A stretch of DNA of 64,000 nt from Kitasatospora papulosa (GTDB lineage Bacteria > Actinomycetota > Actinomycetes > Streptomycetales > Streptomycetaceae). The DNA is taken from NCBI RefSeq assembly GCF_000717245.1, contig NZ_JNYQ01000001.1, forward strand, positions 930,001 through 994,000. Direction: 5' to 3'. This document shows, in pieces, positions 17,670 through 25,067 of this stretch. A program made the translations under genes and the position numbers. How positions within the stretch are numbered: position 1 is the first letter of the stretch; each line of letters opens with the position of its first letter. The notes beneath the pieces are model-generated. The model was given only the letters and a program-made list of their open reading frames with translations, searched no databases and was not told the DNA's origin.

Positions 17670-19031
17670 GTGGAGCAGCCGACAGGCGGCGCCGGACCGG
17701 CCGACGCGGCCGACGGCACCGCGGAGTCGCTCGACCGTCCGCTGCCCGAAGGCGTACGCCGCAAGGTGGTGGCGCTGGTCTCGGACGCGTTCGGCGGGCT
17801 GACCGTCGGCGAACTCCCCGCCCAGCTCCGGCAGTACGCCCGTTTCACCCCGAGCAGGCGGGCCAAGTTCGCGGGTAACGCGATGGCGGCCGCCCTGGAG
17901 AGCGACCCGGTGTTCCGCCGGCGCATCGGCGAGCGGATCGGCCAGACCCAGCCGGAGCTGGCCGAGGCCCTCGAGTCCGGTGCGCCGCCCGCCGCCGCCG
18001 ACCCCGTCGACGTGGCCGCGGCCGCCTACGTGCTGCGGCCCGCCGGCTGGGTCAAGCTGGTCGCCGCCGCCGGCGAGGAGGTCCAGCGGGCCCATGCCGA
18101 GCGGGCGGACGAGGAGACCAGACGCGAGCTCGAGCGACTGCGCGAGGAGCTGGAGCACGCCCGCGGCCAGACCCGGGCGGACACCGAACGGCTGCGCTCG
18201 GAGCTGGACGCGGCACGCAAGGAGGCCGACTCGCTGCACCGCAAGCTCCGCAGCGCCCTCAGCGAGGTGAAGCGCGGGGAGGCCGCCCTGCGCAAGGCGG
18301 GCGCCGAGGCCGACACCGTGCGGGCCGAGACGGCCGCCCAGGTCTCCGCCGCCGAGAGCGAGACCCGCCGGCTCAAGGCCCGCCTGGCCGAGGCGGAGGC
18401 GTCCGTGGAGGCCGGCCGCCGGGCGGCCCGGGAGGGGCGCTCGGTCGAGGACATGCGGCTGCGGCTGCTCCTGGACACCGTGCTCGACGCCGCCCAGGGG
18501 CTCCGCCGTGAGCTGGCGCTGCCCCCGTCCTCGCTCCGCCCCGCGGACGGCGTCGAAGCGGTCGAGCCGGGCCGGATGTCACCCAAGGACATCGCCGCCA
18601 GGGCCCTTTCGGAGACCGACCCGGCGCTCCTCGACCAGTTGCTGGCCCTCCCGCAGGCTCATCTGATCGTCGACGGCTACAACGTCACCAAGACCGGCTA
18701 TCCCCAGATGCCCCTGGAGAAGCAGCGGTTGCGCCTCCTGGGTGGTCTCTCGGTCCTCGCGGCACAGACCGGCGCCGAGATGACCTGCGTCTTCGACGGT
18801 GCCGAACTGGCGGTTCCCGTCCTGCTCGCCCCGCCGCGTGGCGTCCGTGTGCTCTTCAGCAAGGCCGGGGTGACCGCGGACGAGCTGATCCGGCAGCTGG
18901 CGCGCGCCGAACCGCCGGGCAGGCCCGTCGTCGTGGTCTCCACCGACCGCGAAGTCGCCGACGGGGTGGCGAAGGCGGGGGCGCGGCCGGTCGCGTCCGC
19001 CTTGCTCCTGAAGCGGCTTTCGCGCGTCTGA
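17670..19031 (+). CDS. Coiled-coil NYN-domain (PIN-like RNase) protein
   Basis: The 453-aa product has an N-terminal helical domain (about 20-140), a long charged coiled coil (about 145-260, heptad-rich ELERLREELEHAR ...) and a C-terminal NYN/YacP-like domain (about 320-453). The NYN domain begins LIVDGYNVTKTGYP (metal-binding Asp), continues with TCVFDGAE and ends with VVVVSTDREVADGV, the usual acidic residues of the metal-dependent RNase fold. Start GTG 17670 has GGGGTGA about 7 bases upstream. A role in RNA turnover is inferred from the family. Confidence 0.9.
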   Translation: MEQPTGGAGPADAADGTAESLDRPLPEGVRRKVVALVSDAFGGLTVGELPAQLRQYARFTPSRRAKFAGNAMAAALESDPVFRRRIGERIGQTQPELAEALESGAPPAAADPVDVAAAAYVLRPAGWVKLVAAAGEEVQRAHAERADEETRRELERLREELEHARGQTRADTERLRSELDAARKEADSLHRKLRSALSEVKRGEAALRKAGAEADTVRAETAAQVSAAESETRRLKARLAEAEASVEAGRRAAREGRSVEDMRLRLLLDTVLDAAQGLRRELALPPSSLRPADGVEAVEPGRMSPKDIAARALSETDPALLDQLLALPQAHLIVDGYNVTKTGYPQMPLEKQRLRLLGGLSVLAAQTGAEMTCVFDGAELAVPVLLAPPRGVRVLFSKAGVTADELIRQLARAEPPGRPVVVVSTDREVADGVAKAGARPVASALLLKRLSRV

Positions 19032-19153
19032 GGCGTCATGCGCGTCATGTGAGGCTTGCCGGAATTTATGGAACGTACCGTCAAGTCGCCGCTACACCCC
19101 GTGTGATGAAAGTAAAGAAGTGCCTGGTGTGACGAGATTTTCCTCGTGAGGAT

Positions 19154-19183
19154 TTGAACTGATCACAAGATGGTCACTAGGGT
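19154..19183 (+). promoter_or_regulatory. Promoter of the ydaO-type leader
   Basis: TTGAAC (19154-19159), an 18-base spacer and TAGGGT (19178-19183) make a good vegetative Streptomyces promoter just upstream of the riboswitch. Confidence 0.6.
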
Positions 19184-19186
19184 CAG

Positions 19187-19318
19187 GCCTCGAACCTTCG
19201 CACGGTTGTCTGCCCATCCGGGGTGACGGCGAAGGAACCGCCGAGTCCGTGATGTGCACGGAGCCGGGGATCCGTTTGTCATCCCCCACTACCCGGTAGG
19301 CGGCTCGAGGAAGAAGGA
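19187..19318 (+). ncRNA. c-di-AMP (ydaO/yuaA-type) riboswitch
   Basis: The leader of the first NlpC/P60 gene carries the ydaO hallmarks as I remember them: CCTTCGC (19195-19201) pairing with GCGAAGG (19229-19235), the conserved CCGGGGTGACGGC between them, AACCGCCGAGTCC, then GGAGCCGGGGATCC (19260-19273). Position upstream of a cell-wall hydrolase fits the established biology of this class in actinobacteria. The RNA ends close to the GAAGGAG ribosome binding site. Confidence 0.75.
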
Positions 19319-19328
19319 GCTCGCCTTC

Positions 19329-20025
19329 GTGGCGTCCCACCGTCGTCCCAAGCAGCCGAGCCGCGCCCGTGTGACCGTGCTCACCGCGACCGCCGCCGCG
19401 GCCGTGGCCCTGACCTCCCAGGCGGCCCACGCCGACCCGAAGCCGACCAAGAGCGAGGTCAAGGCGAAGCGGCGGTCTCGACCCGTCGGTCCAGCTGCTG
19501 CTCTCCTCGGACCCGGACAGCTTCCTGGACCAGGCCTCCGCGCTCGACCAGCTGACGGCCAAGCAGGCCGAGTCGCTCCAGAAGATCCAGGCGAAGCAGC
19601 GCACCCTCGCGCAGCAGCGCACGGAGGCGCAGGGCGCGGCCGGCGACCGGGTCGAACTCGGCAACGAGGTCCCCGCGTCCGCCCGTGGTGCCGCCGCCCT
19701 CCAGGCCGCCTCCACGCAGCAGGGCAAGGCGTACGTCTCCGGTGCCACCGGTCCCAACGCCTACGACTGCTCGGGTCTGACCCAGTGGGCCTACGCCCAG
19801 GCCGGCGTCCAGATCACCCGCACCACGTACACCCAGATCAACGACGGTGTCCGGATCGGCCGCAGCGCCCTGAAGCCGGGCGACCTGGTCTTCTTCAACA
19901 ACACCTCGCACGTCGGTCTGTACGCGGGCAACAACCAGATCCTGCACGCCCCGAAGCCCGGCGCCGTGGTCCGCTACGAGTCGATGGACTACATGGGCAC
20001 CTTCCAGTTCGGTGTGCGCGTCTGA
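19329..20025 (+). pseudogene. NlpC/P60 endopeptidase gene with two internal deletions, frameshifted
   Basis: GTG 19329 (site GAAGGAG 9 bases upstream) begins a normal secreted hydrolase: VASHRRPKQPSRARV, a signal peptide ending near AAHADPKP, then KSEVKAK. At about 19470 the frame breaks. Real sequence resumes one base out of frame at 19471 as GGLDPSVQLLLSSDPDSF and continues to a complete catalytic domain (Cys in NAYDCSGLTQW, His in NTSHVGLYAGN, ending FQFGVRV) with TGA at 20023-20025. The tandem intact paralogue at 20265 has about 60 residues of coiled coil between these points. A second gap (in frame, near RTEAQG/AAGDRVELG, about 19638) lacks roughly another 45 residues. The catalytic part is preserved but not in frame with the start. 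Confidence 0.85.
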
Positions 20026-20062
20026 CGCCCGATCGGGCGAATCACAGCACCCCACGACTGCG

Positions 20063-20105
20063 CCCCGCCCCGCCGGAGACCACAGGTCACCGGCGGGGCG
20101 GGGCT
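20063..20105 (+). terminator. Terminator between the tandem NlpC/P60 genes
   Basis: GCCCCGCCCCGCCGG (20063-20077) and CCGGCGGGGCGGGGC (20091-20105) form a perfect 15-bp stem followed by TGTT. Confidence 0.85.
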
Positions 20106-20264
20106 GTTCCGTCCGTACGCGCCTCTCCGGCGTGGCCGTTGGTCACGGGGTAGCCGTCCGGTTACTGTCTGCGCTGCCGCGCAGCTCCCGGTCGTCGTTC
20201 CGCCCACCCCAGGGCGGCAGGGGCTGCGCACGTCTGCGTACAGCGGAAGGGAGTGCGGCTTCCA

Positions 20265-21287
20265 GTGGTGTCGCATCGCCGCCCCACCCGGCCCGGCCTC
20301 ACCCGAGGTGTCCGGGCCACCGTCCTGTCCGCCGCCGTGGCCACCGCGGCGGCCGCTCTCGGTTCCGCCCCCGCGAGCGCCTCTCCCGAGGACACCCACG
20401 AGACGGCCGAGGAGGCCGTCGACCGGCTGTACACCGAGGCCGAGCGTGCCACCGAGCGGTACAACGGCGCCCTGGAGGACCTCGGCCGGCAGCGCGAGCG
20501 GATCGCCCGGGCCCAGGACGCGGCGGCCCGGACGCAGGAGGACGTCAACCAGCTGCGGGCGTCCCTCGGTTCGATGGCGGGCGCGCAGTACCGCTCCGGA
20601 GGCATCGACCCCGCGGTCGCCCTCCTGCTCTCCTCGGACCCGGACACCTTCCTGGACCGGGCCGCCGCACTGGACCGCGCGGGCGAGCGCCGGGCCGTGA
20701 CGCTGAGCAAGCTGCGGCGTGCCCAGCGCAGGATCGCCCAGAGCCGCGCGGAGGCCGCCGGGGCCCTCGCCGCCATGGAACGGGACCGCGCGGCGGTGGC
20801 CCGGCACAAGCGCACCGTGGAGGCCAGGCTGGACCGGGCGAGGCAGCTGCTGCGCGCGCTGCCGGGCACCGAGCGGCCGGACCCCGGCCGCGTCTCGCGC
20901 TCCGTGTCACCGGTGACGCCCACCGGGGACGCCCCCGGCTCCGCGCGCGGCCTGGCGGCCCTCCTGGCGGCCCGGCAGGCTCTGGGACGCCCGTACGTGT
21001 GGGGCGCCGGCGGTCCCGCCGGATTCGACTGCTCCGGGCTGATGCAGTGGGCCTACGCACAGGCCGGTGTCGCCCTGCCCCGCACCTCGCAGGCCCAGCG
21101 GTACGCGGGCCGCATGGTGCCGCTGTCGCAGGCGCTCCCCGGCGACCTGGTCGCCTACCGCGCGGACGCGAGCCACATCGGGATGTACGCCGGAAACGGG
21201 CAGGTCATCCACGCCCCGTACCCCGGCGCATCGGTGCGCTACGACCCCGTCGGCATGATGCCCGTCTCCTCGGTCACCCGCGTCTGA
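20265..21287 (+). CDS. NlpC/P60 peptidoglycan hydrolase, secreted
   Basis: The intact 340-aa paralogue of the preceding gene. By alignment with its neighbour (V-x-SHRRP) I start at GTG 20265; GGAAGGGAG lies 13 bases upstream, and GTG 20253 is too close to it. It has a signal peptide (cleavage near ASASPED), a coiled-coil stretch (about 40-200), a linker and the NlpC/P60 domain (about 230-340). The catalytic Cys is in GGPAGFDCSGLMQW, the His in DASHIGMYAGNGQ and the third residue His in VIHAPYPG. Such enzymes cut stem-peptide bonds, like RipA/RpfB partners. It has no riboswitch of its own that I can see. Confidence 0.93.
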   Translation: MVSHRRPTRPGLTRGVRATVLSAAVATAAAALGSAPASASPEDTHETAEEAVDRLYTEAERATERYNGALEDLGRQRERIARAQDAAARTQEDVNQLRASLGSMAGAQYRSGGIDPAVALLLSSDPDTFLDRAAALDRAGERRAVTLSKLRRAQRRIAQSRAEAAGALAAMERDRAAVARHKRTVEARLDRARQLLRALPGTERPDPGRVSRSVSPVTPTGDAPGSARGLAALLAARQALGRPYVWGAGGPAGFDCSGLMQWAYAQAGVALPRTSQAQRYAGRMVPLSQALPGDLVAYRADASHIGMYAGNGQVIHAPYPGASVRYDPVGMMPVSSVTRV

Positions 21288-21302
21288 CCGTACGATCGGC
21301 CC

Positions 21303-22556
21303 ATGGCTGTTCGGACGCGGGACGCGCGGCGGGGCGGCACCCGCGGACGGGGCGCGGCGGGTGCCGTGCTCACCGTCCTGCTGCTCGCGCCCGCCTGCGC
21401 CGCCCCCGCGGACACACCCGCCGGCAGGACCGCCGAGGAGGTCGGCGCCACCCTGGACCGGCGTGCCGCGGCCGTCCTCGCGCACGACACCGACGCGTAC
21501 CTGGCCGCCCTCGACCCCCGTGCCACGTCCTTCCGGGCCGCCCAGCGCACCGAGCTGCGCAACCTCGCCGACGTGCCGCTGGAGTCCTGGGCGTACGAGG
21601 TGAAGGACGTACGGGAGGCGGCCGCGGACCGGGTCACCGCCGAGGTCGAGCTGCGCTACCGGTTCGAGGGCTACGACAGGGCCCCGATGTCCTCCGCCCG
21701 GACGGTGGAGCTGGTCCGCCGCGGCGAGGACCGCACCTGGTACGTCGCCGCCGACCGGGCCGCCGAAGGGGCCGCGGGGCAGCTCTGGCAGCAGGGTGAC
21801 GTCGAGGTCGTACGGGGCACGCACAGCCTGGTCCTCGGGGTCGGCCGCCGTACCGCCGAACTGCGCCGGATCGCGGACACGGCGGACCGGGCCGTCCCGG
21901 TCGTCACGGGCTCCTGGCCGCGGCCCTGGACGGAACGGGTCGTGGTCCTCGTCCCCGCGTCCGTGGAGGACATGGCGGGGCTCCTCGGCTCGCCCACGGA
22001 CAGCTACCGGGGCATAGCCGCCGTCACCACCGGTGAGGTCGGCGGGGGCGGCCGGGCGCCCGCGGACCGGGTGATCGTCAATCCGCAGGCGTACGGGATG
22101 CTCGGCGACTTCGGGCAGCGGGTCGTCCTGACCCACGAGACCACCCATGTGGCGACCCGGGCGCACACCTCCGCCGCCACTCCCGTCTGGCTGTCGGAAG
22201 GCTTCGCCGACTGGACCGCCTACCGCGAGGAGAGCCGCACCGCACCCGAGATCGCACCGGAACTGACCGAGGCGGTCCGGGCCGGTGACCTGCCCGCGCA
22301 GCTCCCGGCCGACGAGGACTTCGGCTTCGGCGAGGACGCGGCGAAGCTCGCCGGGGCCTACGAGGGCGGCTGGCTGGCCTGCGAGCTGATCGCGCGGGAC
22401 TGGGGCGAGGAGGAGCTGACCGCCTTCTACGAGGCCGTCGGGAGCCGAGCGCGGCGGGAAGGCGCCGTGGAGCAGGCCATGCACACGGTGCTCGGCACCA
22501 CCCCCGAGGACTTCACGGCGCGCTGGCGGGAGTATCTGCGCGACCGTCTCGGCTGA
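21303..22556 (+). CDS. Lipoprotein with HExxH-type (HETTH) metallopeptidase motif
   Basis: The 417-aa protein has a lipoprotein signal (TVLLLAPAC, lipidated Cys near residue 32). An N-terminal domain of the NTF2-like kind (about 40-160) is followed by a gluzincin-like domain: HETTH at about residue 278 and SEGFADW about 20 residues later supply the two His, the catalytic Glu and the third Glu ligand. It is probably a cell-surface zinc protease or a peptidase-MA-like protein; the substrate is unknown. It starts 16 bp after the NlpC/P60 stop and its last 44 bp overlap the convergent GT87 gene. Confidence 0.85.
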   Translation: MAVRTRDARRGGTRGRGAAGAVLTVLLLAPACAAPADTPAGRTAEEVGATLDRRAAAVLAHDTDAYLAALDPRATSFRAAQRTELRNLADVPLESWAYEVKDVREAAADRVTAEVELRYRFEGYDRAPMSSARTVELVRRGEDRTWYVAADRAAEGAAGQLWQQGDVEVVRGTHSLVLGVGRRTAELRRIADTADRAVPVVTGSWPRPWTERVVVLVPASVEDMAGLLGSPTDSYRGIAAVTTGEVGGGGRAPADRVIVNPQAYGMLGDFGQRVVLTHETTHVATRAHTSAATPVWLSEGFADWTAYREESRTAPEIAPELTEAVRAGDLPAQLPADEDFGFGEDAAKLAGAYEGGWLACELIARDWGEEELTAFYEAVGSRARREGAVEQAMHTVLGTTPEDFTARWREYLRDRLG

Positions 22557-23775
22557 TCCCCGTCGCCGGCTCCCGCCGCACCCGGGGCACGGTGTCCCGC
22601 CAGAGCCGCCGGCCGGCGTCCAGCGCCGCCGCGACGAGCAGGCCGTTGCGCACGGTCATCAGGGCCACGCCCTCCGCGTCGCTCGCCACCACGTGCGCGA
22701 AACCGAGCGGGAACTCCAGCAGCGTGACGGCGGTGGCCACCAGGACCAGACCCGCCGGCCGGCCCATCCGGCCGCCCCGGAACACCAGGCACACCGCGGC
22801 GAGCCCGAGCGGCCACACCAGGTACTGGGGGCTGATGACCCGGCTGGTCACGGTGAACAGCAGCACCGCGGTGAACGCCGCGTCCGCCGGGGTGTGCACC
22901 GCGAACGTACGGGCCCGCAGCCGCCACACCAGCAGCCAGCCGAAGGCGAGCACGCTCAGCGCCAGGGCCAGCGTGCTCACCAGCGCCACGTGCGGCCCGG
23001 CGAACTCCATCGAGCCGTAGCGCAGCTCGACCCGGCCCTCCCAGCCGAACTGCCGCGCCACGTGGAAGACCAGCGCCCCCAGCGACTCGATCTCCAGTCC
23101 CCGGTCCCGCTGGAACGTCAGGAAGGCGAAGGCGCCGGGCAGCGCCACGGCGGCGGCCAGGGCGAGCACGGCGGCCGTCACGGCCGCCGACGACCAGGCA
23201 CGGCGCGTCTCCCCGCCCCGGGCCGTGCCCACCAGCAGCAGGACCGGCCAGACCTTCAGCAGCGTCCCGAAGGCGGCCAGCGCCCCGAGGACCCGCGGGT
23301 GGCGCACACCGGCGAGCAGGGCCGTCACCGCGACGGCCGTCACCATCAGGTCGTAGCGGGCGTACACGGTCGGCCCGAGCAGCGGCACGCCCACCACCCA
23401 GAGCCACGTGCCCGCCTCCCGCATGCCGGGGCGGCCTCCCGCGTGCAGAAGAAGGCCGAACACCAGCGCGTCACACAGCAGTACGAGAACGAAGAAGGCG
23501 GAGGCGTACTCCAGGAAGGGCAGCAGATCCGGGGAGAGCACGGCGAGCGCGGCCGCCGGCGGGTACTGCCAGGTGACGTCGTCCAGCGGGAACGAACCGG
23601 CGCGGAGAACCTCGTACCAGCCCCGGTAGATCACCGAGACATCGCTCGTGACGTCCGGGCCGGGCACCGTGAACACCTTGAAGACGCAGAGCAGCAGCAC
23701 CGCCCGGCTGAGCCCCCACACGGCGAGGCACAGCCCCCGGCTCCCGCGGACCCTCGTACCCGTCCCGACCGTCAT
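22513..23775 (-). CDS. GT87-type polyprenol-phosphate mannosyltransferase
   Basis: The 420-aa protein has 9-11 hydrophobic segments and the DUF2029/GT87 pattern: an extracellular acidic-aromatic loop after helix 1 (PGPDVTSDVSVIYRGWYEVLRAG), QYPPAAALAVLSP, and YARYDLMVTAVAV. Members add alpha-(1,2)-mannose to lipoglycans (LM/LAM type) or glycoproteins at the outer face. The divergent neighbour is a PimB-like mannosyltransferase, supporting a role in phosphatidylinositol-mannoside-derived glycolipids (inference). Confidence 0.82.
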   Translation of the reverse strand: MTVGTGTRVRGSRGLCLAVWGLSRAVLLLCVFKVFTVPGPDVTSDVSVIYRGWYEVLRAGSFPLDDVTWQYPPAAALAVLSPDLLPFLEYASAFFVLVLLCDALVFGLLLHAGGRPGMREAGTWLWVVGVPLLGPTVYARYDLMVTAVAVTALLAGVRHPRVLGALAAFGTLLKVWPVLLLVGTARGGETRRAWSSAAVTAAVLALAAAVALPGAFAFLTFQRDRGLEIESLGALVFHVARQFGWEGRVELRYGSMEFAGPHVALVSTLALALSVLAFGWLLVWRLRARTFAVHTPADAAFTAVLLFTVTSRVISPQYLVWPLGLAAVCLVFRGGRMGRPAGLVLVATAVTLLEFPLGFAHVVASDAEGVALMTVRNGLLVAAALDAGRRLWRDTVPRVRREPATGISRDGRADTPASAP

Positions 23776-23851
23776 GCCGCCATGATGCAGCCCCCGGCTG
23801 TGCGGGAGCCGTCAGGCAGGGCCGTCGGGCCGCCCGGTACTGTCGGCGGCG

Positions 23852-24994
23852 ATGGACAAGACGCTGATCGTGACGAACGACTTCCCGCCCCGCCCCGGCG
23901 GTATCCAGGCCTTCCTGCACAACATGGCGCTGCGCATGGATCCCGAGCGGATCGTCGTCTACGCCTCCACCTGGAAGCGCGGCGCGGAGGGCGCCGAGGC
24001 CACGGCGGCCTTCGACGCCGAGCAGCCGTTCACCGTCGTGCGCGACCGCACGACGATGCTGCTCCCCACCCCGCGGGTCACCCGCCAGGCGGTCCGGCTG
24101 CTGCGGGAGCACGACTGCGCCTCCGTGTGGTTCGGGGCCGCCGCGCCCCTCGGCCTGATGGCGCCCGCGCTGCGCAGGGCCGGTGCCCGCCGGATCGTCG
24201 CCACCACACACGGCCACGAGGCCGGCTGGGCCCAGCTGCCCGCGTCCCGGCAGTTGCTGCGCCGGATCGGCGAGGGCACCGACACCCTCACCTACCTCGG
24301 CGAGTACACCCGGTCCAGGATCGCCGCGGCGCTCACCCCGGAGGCCGCGGGCCGCATGGTGCAGCTGCCGCCCGGGGTCGACGAGAAGACCTTCCACCCG
24401 GCCTCCGGCGGCGACCGGGTCAGGGCACGGCTCGGGCTAACGGACCGGCCCGTCGTCGTGTGCGTGTCGCGGCTCGTGCCGCGCAAGGGGCAGGACACCC
24501 TCATCCTGGCCATGCCCGCCATCCTGGCGCGGGTGCCGGACGCCGTCCTGCTCGTCGTGGGCGGCGGACCCTACGCCGGGCAGCTGAAGAAGCTGGCGGC
24601 CGAGACCGGTGTCCAGGACTCCGTACGCTTCACCGGGCCGGTGCCCTGGGAGGAGCTGCCCGCGCACTACGGCGCGGGCGACGTCTTCGCCATGCCCTGC
24701 CGGACCCGGCGCGGCGGACTCGACGTCGAGGGTCTCGGCATCGTCTACCTGGAGGCGTCGGCGACCGGGCTGCCCGTCGTCGCGGGCGACTCGGGCGGGG
24801 CCCCGGACGCCGTACTCGACGGCGAGACCGGGTGGGTGGTCCGAGGCGGCTCCGCGGAGGAGTCCGCCGACCGCGTCGTCGCGCTGCTCCAGGACCCCGG
24901 GCTGCGCCGGCGCATGGGGGAGCGGGGCAGGGAGTGGGTCGAGGAGAAGTGGCGCTGGGACCTGCTCGCGGAACATCTGAGAACACTGCTCTGA
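23852..24994 (+). CDS. pimB: GT4 glycosyltransferase, PimB-like mannosyltransferase
   Basis: The 380-aa GT-B enzyme shows NDFPPRPGGIQAFLHNMA (nucleotide-sugar/acceptor loop), THGHEAGWAQLP, the phosphate-binding pair SRLVPRKGQDTLI (R and K), FTGPVPWEELP and the E-x7-E motif in DVEGLGIVYLEASATGLPVVAG. These details match PimB' (GDP-Man-dependent second mannosylation of phosphatidylinositol mannoside) more than general GT4 enzymes. It acts at the inner membrane face. Confidence 0.82.
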   Translation: MDKTLIVTNDFPPRPGGIQAFLHNMALRMDPERIVVYASTWKRGAEGAEATAAFDAEQPFTVVRDRTTMLLPTPRVTRQAVRLLREHDCASVWFGAAAPLGLMAPALRRAGARRIVATTHGHEAGWAQLPASRQLLRRIGEGTDTLTYLGEYTRSRIAAALTPEAAGRMVQLPPGVDEKTFHPASGGDRVRARLGLTDRPVVVCVSRLVPRKGQDTLILAMPAILARVPDAVLLVVGGGPYAGQLKKLAAETGVQDSVRFTGPVPWEELPAHYGAGDVFAMPCRTRRGGLDVEGLGIVYLEASATGLPVVAGDSGGAPDAVLDGETGWVVRGGSAEESADRVVALLQDPGLRRRMGERGREWVEEKWRWDLLAEHLRTLL

Positions 24995-25056
24995 GCGCGT
25001 ACGAGGAGGGCCCCGCACCGGTGACACGACCGGTGCGGGGCCCTCCTCGTACGCGC
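24995..25056. terminator. Perfect 28-bp bidirectional terminator
   Basis: Arms at 24995-25022 and 25029-25056 are perfectly complementary over 28 bp, with a GACACG loop. It separates the convergent PimB-like and acyl-CoA ligase genes. Confidence 0.92.
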
Positions 25057-25067
25057 GCTCCGCGGGA

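Noticed and set aside
20026..20153. Extension of the first NlpC/P60 frame past 20025
   Set aside because: It results from reading the wrong frame after the deletion; the true stop is at 20023-20025.
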